The notes beneath the pieces are model-generated. The model had not been told where the DNA came from, searched no databases, and was given only the letters and a program-made list of their open reading frames with translations. From NCBI GenBank assembly GCA_900553165.1, contig USCN01000008.1, positions 1 through 16,324 of the forward strand: DNA of 16,324 bases, given 5' to 3'. Positions 7,290-12,271 of this stretch are shown piece after piece. Each line of letters starts with the position of its first letter. The stretch's first letter is position 1. Both the position numbers and the translations under genes were made by a program. This stretch comes from an uncultured Collinsella sp. (GTDB lineage Bacteria > Actinomycetota > Coriobacteriia > Coriobacteriales > Coriobacteriaceae).

Positions 7290-8165
7290 TCAGCCAAAAC
7301 GCCCCGTCAAATAATCCGCCGTGCGCGGATCGGTCGGATTCTTGAAGAGTTGCGCGGTGGGCGCGTGCTCCACCAGCTCACCCAGCAAAAAGAATGCGAC
7401 CGAATCGGAGATACGCGCCGCCTGCTGCATATTGTGCGTAACGACCACGAGCGTGCAGGTCTCTTTGAGCTCGCAGGCCAGCTGCTCCACCACCAGCGTC
7501 GACACAGGGTCGAGTGCCGAGGTCGGCTCGTCCATCAGCAGAATGTCGGGCTGCACGGCAAGTGCGCGGGCGATGCACAGACGCTGCTGCTGGCCGCCCG
7601 AAAGACCCAGACCCGACTCTTTGAGCTTGTCCTTGACCTCGTCCCACAGGGCAGCGCGACGCAGGGAGTCCTCGACCAGCTCATCGAGCACGACGCGGTC
7701 GCGCACGCCCATACCGCGCGGCCCATAGGCGACGTTGTCGTAGATGCTCATGGGAAACGGGTTGGGGCGCTGGAACACCATGCCCACGCGCTGGCGCAAA
7801 CGGCAGATGTCGTAATCGCCCAGGATATCTTGACCATCGAGCGCAATCTTGCCCTCGATGCGGCAATCCTTGATGCCGTCGTTCATGCGGTTAAAGCAGC
7901 GCAGCAACGTGGACTTTCCGCAGCCCGAAGGCCCGATAAACGAGGTGATCTGCTTGTCGCGGATCTTGATATTCACGTCCTTGAGCGCATGATGGTCGCC
8001 ATAGAACAGGTCGAGGCCCTCGACGTCGATGCGCGTCGGCGAGGCGGCAAGATCCTCTGCCGTGGGGCGAGTCGCATCCCCAACCTCGCGCTCGCGCGCG
8101 GCCTCGACCTGCGCTTTCATGAGTTCTTCAAGCTCCGTGGGCTCCACAGCCGCAGCAGCCGTCAT
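7290..8165 (-). CDS. pstB: Phosphate ABC transporter ATP-binding protein PstB
   Basis: This is the cytoplasmic ATPase of the high-affinity phosphate importer PstSCAB; it is also part of the complex that signals phosphate status to PhoR. The 291-residue form has Walker [10 protein letters not shown] (78-86), the CFNRMND stretch and [20 protein letters not shown]-loop typical of PstB, the signature LSGGQQQR (188-195), Walker B ILLMDEP (208-214) and the switch His244. About 45 residues before the ABC domain form a charged extension, making it longer than most PstB proteins (about 250-260). The start is the ATG at 8165 with GGAGG eight bases upstream; a GTG five codons earlier lacks a site. The neighbours are phoB/phoR-like genes downstream, but pstS, pstC, pstA and phoU are not beside it. 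Confidence 0.94.
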   Translation of the reverse strand: MTAAAAVEPTELEELMKAQVEAAREREVGDATRPTAEDLAASPTRIDVEGLDLFYGDHHALKDVNIKIRDKQITSFIGPSGCGKSTLLRCFNRMNDGIKDCRIEGKIALDGQDILGDYDICRLRQRVGMVFQRPNPFPMSIYDNVAYGPRGMGVRDRVVLDELVEDSLRRAALWDEVKDKLKESGLGLSGGQQQRLCIARALAVQPDILLMDEPTSALDPVSTLVVEQLACELKETCTLVVVTHNMQQAARISDSVAFFLLGELVEHAPTAQLFKNPTDPRTADYLTGRFG

Positions 8166-8240
8166 ACCGCATACCTCCACATCGATATCAATTCAGCAGT
8201 ATCGATAGTAGGAATCGCGACTCATATGCACGTGAGCGCA

Positions 8241-8258
8241 TTGTCAAGTGTTTGTAAG
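8241..8258 (-). promoter_or_regulatory. Candidate PHO-box and -35 before pstB
   Basis: The plus strand has TGTCA-N6-TGTAA, two pentamers 11 bases apart. This resembles the TGTCA-N6-TGTCA core of the E. coli PhoB site. Read on the minus strand the same bases contain a perfect TTGACA -35 (8242-8247), though no good -10 lies 17 bases on; TATGAG at 15 bases is the best. A PhoB-type regulator encoded two genes downstream could bind here to control its own operon. Suggestive only. Confidence 0.35.
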
Positions 8259-8268
8259 GGAACGCTGG

Positions 8269-9507
8269 CTATGCGGCGGGCAGCTCGATGGCAAAAACGG
8301 TATGCTCGGGCGTCGATTCGCATGCGATGGTACCGCCGTGCGCGCATACGATCTCCTTGGCGATGGCAAGCCCCAGTCCAGCGCCGCCGCGATTGGTCGC
8401 GCGCGCCGCATCCAGGCGATAGAACTTCTCAAAGATCACCTTGAGCTTAGCCGCAGGGATAGGATCGCCCTGATTGATAAAGCGCACGCGCACGCCGCCA
8501 TCGTCTTGGCGCCCGGCCTCAATCGTGATAGTCGAGCCCTCATAGCTATAGGCGACGGCGTTTTTCATGATGTTGTTAAACACGCGGGCCATCTTGTCGC
8601 CATCCACGAGCACCGTCAGGTCCTCGTGAATATCAACTTGGACTTCCTTATGCTGCTCGTTGAGGATGGGATAGAACTCGTCAGCCACCTGAGCCAGCAG
8701 CAACCCCAGATCAACATAGCCGCGCGTGAGCACGATATCGTGGAAGTCAAAGCGCGTGATATCGAAGAACTCTTCGATGAGCGCATCGAGCCGGTGCGCT
8801 TTGTCGAGAGCCACGCCCGTAAAGTGCGCACGTTGCTCAACCGGCAGCTCGGGAGCCTCTTGCAGCAGCGAAAGATAGCCCACCACACTGGCAAGCGGGG
8901 TGCGTAGGTCATGTGCCAAGTACGTGACCAGATCGTCCTTGCGATGAGATTCGTCACGCAAGGCCTGTTGCACCTTGCGCTCACGGTCACGCACGCGGTT
9001 AAGGGCGCCCTCGACCTCCAAGAAGTCGCCGTCGATGTTGTCCCAGGTGTCGGGGTGATCGATCAGGCGATCTTGAATACGAGCAGCCAGCACACAATCG
9101 GCATGCTGCTCGCCCTGCTCGTAGCCCTGGTAGTACAGGGCGCGGCCGCACAAGAACAGCACGCACGCGGCAAGCGCCAGCACAAAGCCAAGCATGTTGA
9201 ATACAAAGCCGGCATCGAACAACACCGGCCCTTCGATGCCGCCGAGCGCCATGGCGCCAATCGCCAACGTCATGGCCCACGCGGCGCCGCCAATCACCAC
9301 GCAGCGGCACACGATCTCAAATCGATCGATCAGCAAAAAGCCGACAAGCAGCACCGCCAAGATTCCGACGATGTTGTCGATGCCAATCAGCAGCAGGCTC
9401 AGCAAAAAGAGCAGCACCGTTGCAAGCGCGCGGTTGTCGACGACCGACCTCACGTATTCAAAGAGCCGATCGGGCACCTCGAACGCTTGCCTATCGTCTT
9501 TTGTCAT
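8269..9507 (-). CDS. VanS-like sensor histidine kinase
   Basis: This membrane-bound histidine kinase pairs with the VanR-like regulator. The 412-residue protein has about four hydrophobic helices in residues 27-122 with little extracellular material. A linker leads to the H-box YLAHDLRTPLASVVGYLSLL, with phospho-accepting His199, and to the segment VALDKAHRLDALIEEFFDITRF. That segment strongly resembles VanS proteins. The ATP domain has the N-box NNIMKNAVAYS (311-321), the VanS-style G1 variant FINQGDPI, FEKFYRLD and GGAGLGL (374-380). The start is the ATG at 9507 with GAGG upstream; a longer frame exists but would overlap the regulator gene. It lies 26 bases after the regulator. No van ligase genes are present, so glycopeptide sensing is not implied; envelope sensing is a fair inference. 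Confidence 0.9.
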   Translation of the reverse strand: MTKDDRQAFEVPDRLFEYVRSVVDNRALATVLLFLLSLLLIGIDNIVGILAVLLVGFLLIDRFEIVCRCVVIGGAAWAMTLAIGAMALGGIEGPVLFDAGFVFNMLGFVLALAACVLFLCGRALYYQGYEQGEQHADCVLAARIQDRLIDHPDTWDNIDGDFLEVEGALNRVRDRERKVQQALRDESHRKDDLVTYLAHDLRTPLASVVGYLSLLQEAPELPVEQRAHFTGVALDKAHRLDALIEEFFDITRFDFHDIVLTRGYVDLGLLLAQVADEFYPILNEQHKEVQVDIHEDLTVLVDGDKMARVFNNIMKNAVAYSYEGSTITIEAGRQDDGGVRVRFINQGDPIPAAKLKVIFEKFYRLDAARATNRGGAGLGLAIAKEIVCAHGGTIACESTPEHTVFAIELPAA

Positions 9508-9533
9508 ATCAAGATCCTCACAAGCGAAAAGCG

Positions 9534-10229
9534 TTATTCGATGATGTAGCCGACGCCCCAGACGTTTTTGATAAAGCGCGGCTTTTGTGCGTCGTCGCCG
9601 ATCTTTTCGCGCAAGTGGCGAATGTGCACCATCACCGTATTGTTGGAGCCGGGCATAAAATCCTCGTTCCACACCGCACGGAACAGGTCCTCCACGGCCA
9701 CCACGCTGCCGCGATGCTCGACCAGATATAGCAAGATTGAATACTCGGTGGGTGTGAGGCGTACCGGTGCACCGTCCACCGTCACGGAACGAGCGTCGCG
9801 GTTGATCTCCAAGCCGTCGAGCTGAATGGTCGGCGACTCGGCCGCCTGTGCACGGCTACCGTAGCTGGTGTAGCGGCGAAGCTGAGCGTGCACGCGCGCG
9901 ATGAGCTCCAGCGGACGGAACGGCTTAACCACGTAATCGTCCGCGCCAAGCGAAAGGCCCTCGATCTTGTCTTGCTGGGCATCGCGCGCCGTCAGCATGA
10001 TCACGGGATAGGTACGGCTGGAACGGATCGTACGCAGCAGCTCAAACCCATCGATATCGGGCAGCATGACATCCAGCAGCGCCAGATCGAACTCCTGCTC
10101 CAAGATTGCCTTGGCGGCATCGGCCCCGCTATAGGCAATCTGGACGTCAAAGCCTTCTTTTGTAAGGTAGATGCCCACTAGGTCGGCAATGGCCTTCTCG
10201 TCATCAACTACCAGTATGCGCTCGTTCAT
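9534..10229 (-). CDS. VanR-like OmpR-family response regulator
   Basis: This is a two-component transcription regulator of 231 residues. The receiver domain has DDE (9-11), the phosphorylation site Asp53 in LLDVMLPDIDG, and GADDYVVKPFRPLELIARVHAQLRRY, which closely follows the VanR pattern. The winged-helix C-terminal domain includes YLVEHRGSVVAVEDLFRAVWNEDF and the ending KNVWGVGYIIE. The ATG is preceded by GAGAGGAG. The likely -10 is CATAAT on the minus strand (10250-10255), with a weak -35. The gene diverges from the carboxypeptidase gene, and an inverted and direct repeat at 10289-10315 lies between them. Regulation of that enzyme and of itself is the natural inference, as VanR-type regulators control cell-wall peptidase genes in resistance clusters. 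Confidence 0.9.
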   Translation of the reverse strand: MNERILVVDDEKAIADLVGIYLTKEGFDVQIAYSGADAAKAILEQEFDLALLDVMLPDIDGFELLRTIRSSRTYPVIMLTARDAQQDKIEGLSLGADDYVVKPFRPLELIARVHAQLRRYTSYGSRAQAAESPTIQLDGLEINRDARSVTVDGAPVRLTPTEYSILLYLVEHRGSVVAVEDLFRAVWNEDFMPGSNNTVMVHIRHLREKIGDDAQKPRFIKNVWGVGYIIE

Positions 10230-10288
10230 GCGTGCTCCTCTCGCGCTCCATTATGCCCGAGGCTACGCACGCCACACACAACAAGCGT

Positions 10289-10315
10289 GGGTGATTAAGT
10301 CGGCCTTAAGCACCC
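10289..10315. promoter_or_regulatory. Candidate operator between the VanR-like gene and the carboxypeptidase gene
   Basis: The arms GGGTGATTAAG and CTTAAGCACCC form an 11-bp inverted repeat with one mismatch around TCGGC. ACAA and TTGT just outside extend the symmetry with a bulge. The same bases contain TTAAG twice at exactly 11-bp spacing (10295 and 10306), one helical turn, which is how OmpR-family regulators usually bind. The site lies upstream of the presumed promoters on both sides, both of which have weak -35 boxes, as expected for an activator site. Confidence 0.55.
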
Positions 10316-10381
10316 TTGTGCCCGTTCGGGAGCGGATGTGGGCCACGCACGCACGCGATGATCGCCGACGCCGGCAAACGA

Positions 10382-10387
10382 TATACT
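10382..10387 (+). promoter_or_regulatory. Candidate -10 box of the carboxypeptidase gene
   Basis: TATACT lies about 40 bases before the chosen GTG start. The matching -35 position (TGATCG) is poor. This suits a promoter that needs an activator bound at the upstream repeat. It also argues against the longer in-frame starts upstream, which would precede the transcript start. Confidence 0.45.
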
Positions 10388-10426
10388 CTAGTTCCAGAAG
10401 AGACCATCCCGTCGAAAGCGAAATCC

Positions 10427-11767
10427 GTGAAGTCCCTCACCTCTTTTGCAAAGCGCTCAGCCCAGCTTGCCGCCGGCTTTGTCTGCGCTATCGCCCTTGC
10501 CGCTGGCGTGCCCACCGTCGCCGGCGCCCAAGTGCTCACGACCGACAATGTTTGCGGCAAAACCGCCGATGTGCGCGGTATCACGGCCGAAAACCTGCCC
10601 GATATCGATGCGACCAATGCCCTCGTCATGGGCAAAGACGGCACCGTCTACTATGCCCGCGACGCCGATGAGCAGGTCAAAATTGCCTCGATCACCAAGG
10701 TCATGACCGCAATCCTAACCGTCGAGAATTGCAAGATGGACGAGAAGGTCACGGTGAGCAACGCCGCAGCCACCGTGGGCAATTCGACCGCCGGCTTGCT
10801 CGAAGGCGACAAGCTTACCGTGGAGCAGGCGCTGCGCGGCCTGATGATTCCCTCGGGCAACGACGCCGCCATCGTGCTCGCCGAATATGTGGGCAAGAAG
10901 ATCGACCCTAAGACCAAAGACGCCGAGGCCACCTTTGTGAAAGCCATGAACGAGCGCGCTAAGAAGCTCGGCTGCACCGGTACGCTTTTTGAAAACCCGC
11001 ATGGTCTGGACTTTGATGAGTGGGCTGGCGATATGCACTCAACTGCACATGACGTAGCGCTGATGATGCAGGAGGCCATGAAAAACGACACGATCCGCGA
11101 GGTCGTAGCGAGCGAGGATTCCTGGATCGAGGTCACGGGCGCCGACGGCACCGACCATTCGCATTCCATGGACACGCATAACTATTTGCTGGGCCAAGAT
11201 GGCAACATCGGTGGCAAGACCGGCACTACCGACGATGCAGGCTATTGCTTCACGAGCGCCTACAACCGCGATGGCGACGAGATCTACACCGTCGTTTTGA
11301 ACTCCACCACCACCGACCAGCGCTTTACCGATACCGCAACCCTTGCCAATTGGTACTACGGTCACAAGGTGACGGTCGCGATCGCCAACACGCAGGAAAA
11401 GACCGCCAACGGCAACCCGCTTATGGCGCGCATCGGTCAAACCGACTGGACGGATAAGACGATCGACGCCACGCTCGCCGACCCCACGGCGCAAGCGACC
11501 GTGTTTTCCCTTGCCGGCGAGGTGACCGAAAAGGTTAGCTACGACGATCTTTCGGGCACGGTGCATGTGGGCGACAAGGTGGGCAGCGTCACGCTCAAGC
11601 AGGACGGCACCAAGATCGCCGTCATGGACCTAGTTGCCGACGAGGAAGGCGCAGGGCCGAATCCCATTGAATGGCTCCTTGTGAAGCTTGATCGCTTGGG
11701 CCGTCGCATCGACAACCGCCCGCTCACAGCAGAAAGCGAGACCGTCGCCAAGGCGCCCGAGGTGTAG
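10427..11767 (+). CDS. Serine-type D-alanyl-D-alanine carboxypeptidase (PBP5/DacA-like, family S11)
   Basis: This exported penicillin-binding protein should trim the terminal D-alanine from peptidoglycan pentapeptides. From the GTG at 10427 it is 446 residues, with a signal peptide (KRSAQLAAGFVCAIALAAGVPTVAGA) in its first 35 residues. The three active-site motifs are present: SITK with the nucleophile Ser88 and Lys91, SGN at 143-145 and KTG at 264-266. The catalytic domain ends near residue 330; a beta-rich C-terminal domain and a charged tail follow. The start is the weakest point: the frame is open further upstream, but those starts lack ribosome-binding sites and would put a long tail before the signal peptide. 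The GTG itself has only a weak purine-rich stretch before it. The gene diverges from the VanR-like gene and ends at a strong terminator. Confidence 0.92.
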   Translation: MKSLTSFAKRSAQLAAGFVCAIALAAGVPTVAGAQVLTTDNVCGKTADVRGITAENLPDIDATNALVMGKDGTVYYARDADEQVKIASITKVMTAILTVENCKMDEKVTVSNAAATVGNSTAGLLEGDKLTVEQALRGLMIPSGNDAAIVLAEYVGKKIDPKTKDAEATFVKAMNERAKKLGCTGTLFENPHGLDFDEWAGDMHSTAHDVALMMQEAMKNDTIREVVASEDSWIEVTGADGTDHSHSMDTHNYLLGQDGNIGGKTGTTDDAGYCFTSAYNRDGDEIYTVVLNSTTTDQRFTDTATLANWYYGHKVTVAIANTQEKTANGNPLMARIGQTDWTDKTIDATLADPTAQATVFSLAGEVTEKVSYDDLSGTVHVGDKVGSVTLKQDGTKIAVMDLVADEEGAGPNPIEWLLVKLDRLGRRIDNRPLTAESETVAKAPEV

Positions 11768-11791
11768 TGCGCAAGAATAATAAGTCCGCTG

Positions 11792-11824
11792 AAAGGAGGC
11801 GTCCGAAATGATGCCTCCTTTTTT
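11792..11824 (+). terminator. Intrinsic terminator of the carboxypeptidase gene
   Basis: AAGGAGGC (11793-11800) pairs perfectly with GCCTCCTT (11813-11820) around a 12-base loop, and the T run continues to 11824. It lies 25 bases past the stop codon on the plus strand. It is a standard rho-independent terminator. Confidence 0.85.
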
Positions 11825-11826
11825 GA

Positions 11827-11916
11827 GGGTTCGAATCCCCAGCCGCCATTCTTGATAATAAAAAGGGCCCCAAATGGGACCCTTCTTCAAATTCGTACTG
11901 GCGGAGAGCTGGGGAT
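11827..11916. repeat. 90-bp direct repeat, copy A (tRNA-Ser 3' end with terminator)
   Basis: This is the left copy of a 90-bp repeat whose right copy is at 12017-12106, offset by exactly 190 bases with no gaps. Three blocks are identical: 18 bases beginning GGGTTCGAATCCCC, 27 bases holding the terminator hairpin, and 21 bases ending in the complement of the tRNA-Ser 3' end including CCA. Two short stretches between the blocks have diverged. Bases 11825-11848 look like a tRNA T-arm and 3' end with CCA on the plus strand, with no tRNA body before them. Confidence 0.85.
11863..11884 (-). terminator. Terminator in repeat copy A
   Basis: On the minus strand AAGGGTCCC and GGGGCCCTT pair (one T-G wobble) around ATTT, followed by TTTTTATTAT. 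It duplicates the tRNA-Ser terminator and lies directly after the degenerate tRNA-like element read on that strand. The hairpin is almost symmetrical and could work in both directions. Confidence 0.7.
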
Positions 11917-12047
11917 GTCCGGGCATGCTGCGCATGCCCTCCGGCTTCAAAGCCTGGCGGCTTTTCGCCCACGGGCTACAAACGCTTTCGCGTTTGCTTA
12001 ACGCCCGTGCCCTCTCGGGTTCGAATCCCCAGCCTCCTTTCTCCGCA
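11899..12047. pseudogene. Degenerate tRNA-like structured element
   Basis: On the minus strand the element ends like the neighbouring tRNA-Ser (acceptor GCTCTCC, then G and CCA) and is followed by the same terminator, so it looks like a decayed second tRNA-Ser copy. Its body differs: hairpins occur at 11921-11939 (GGGCATGC loop GCATGCCC), around GGCTTCAAAGCC (11943-11954), at GGCG-GCTTTT-CGCC, and at 11971-12009 (CACGGGC..GCCCGTG enclosing AAACGC TTTC GCGTTT). The ends pair as GCGGAGA/TCTCCGC and GCTGGGGAT/ATCCCCAGC with a 3'-side bulge. Read on the plus strand, the TTCAAA loop and the GTCCGG start resemble a selenocysteine tRNA, but the anticodon stem does not close a 7-base loop, the extra arm is far too long and there is no CCA. 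It is probably not a working tRNA. Confidence 0.4.
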
Positions 12048-12106
12048 CAAAAAAGGGCCCCAAATGGGACCCTTCTTTCAAGTCATACTGGCGGAGAGCT
12101 GGGGAT
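12017..12106. repeat. 90-bp direct repeat, copy B
   Basis: This is the right copy of the repeat described at 11827-11916. Its right end is the real 3' part of tRNA-Ser(GCU) on the minus strand and its middle is that tRNA's terminator. Its left end, GGGTTCGAATCCCCAGCC, is a plus-strand T-arm-like sequence that belongs to the edge of the degenerate element. Confidence 0.85.
12053..12074 (-). terminator. Terminator of tRNA-Ser
   Basis: On the minus strand AAGGGTCCC-ATTT-GGGGCCCTT forms a 9-bp stem with one wobble, followed by TTTTTT. It begins 14 bases past the CCA end of tRNA-Ser. The hairpin is identical to that in repeat copy A. Confidence 0.85.
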
Positions 12107-12179
12107 TCGAACCCCAGATGCCCTTTTGGGGCATACTCGCTTAGCAGGCGAGCACCTTCGGCCTCTCGGTCAGCTCTCC
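12089..12179 (-). tRNA. tRNA-Ser(GCU)
   Basis: A complete class II tRNA of 91 bases including an encoded CCA. The acceptor stem is GGAGAGC/GCTCTCC with discriminator G. The anticodon arm is CTCGC-CTGCTAA-GCGAG, with anticodon GCT at 12143-12145. The long variable arm is ATGCCCC-AAA-AGGGCAT-like and the T-arm is TGGGGTTCGAATCCCCA. It reads AGC/AGU serine codons. It has its own promoter and terminator; the enzyme that charges it, serS, is 3.5 kb away on the same strand. Confidence 0.97.
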
Positions 12180-12193
12180 GTAACAGCCGTTCT

Positions 12194-12222
12194 ATAGTAA
12201 CCAAACAGCCAAGGATGGGCAA
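12194..12222 (-). promoter_or_regulatory. tRNA-Ser promoter
   Basis: The minus strand shows TTGCCC (12217-12222), exactly 17 bases, then TACTAT (12194-12199). A start about seven bases on leaves a leader of roughly 8 bases before the mature tRNA 5' end, which is normal for a tRNA gene. Confidence 0.6.
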
Positions 12223-12271
12223 GAGGAAATTTTCTAATTGCCTAGCATCCTTTCCTCCTTGGAAGCTTCGC

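Noticed and set aside
8269..10229. Vancomycin-resistance cluster
   Set aside because: The two-component genes are VanRS-like, but no vanH, ligase or vanX genes occur in the window. The carboxypeptidase is a penicillin-binding-protein type (S11), not the metal-dependent VanX/VanY type.
10316..10426. Longer N-terminus for the carboxypeptidase
   Set aside because: The upstream in-frame starts have no ribosome-binding site, precede the TATACT box and would put about 37 extra residues before the signal peptide.
11899..12047. Firm call of a selenocysteine tRNA (selC) on the plus strand
   Set aside because: The TTCAAA loop and GTCCGG start are suggestive, but the anticodon stem has mismatches and a 6-base loop, the variable region exceeds 50 bases, the acceptor has a bulge and no CCA follows. 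It is kept as an alternative only.
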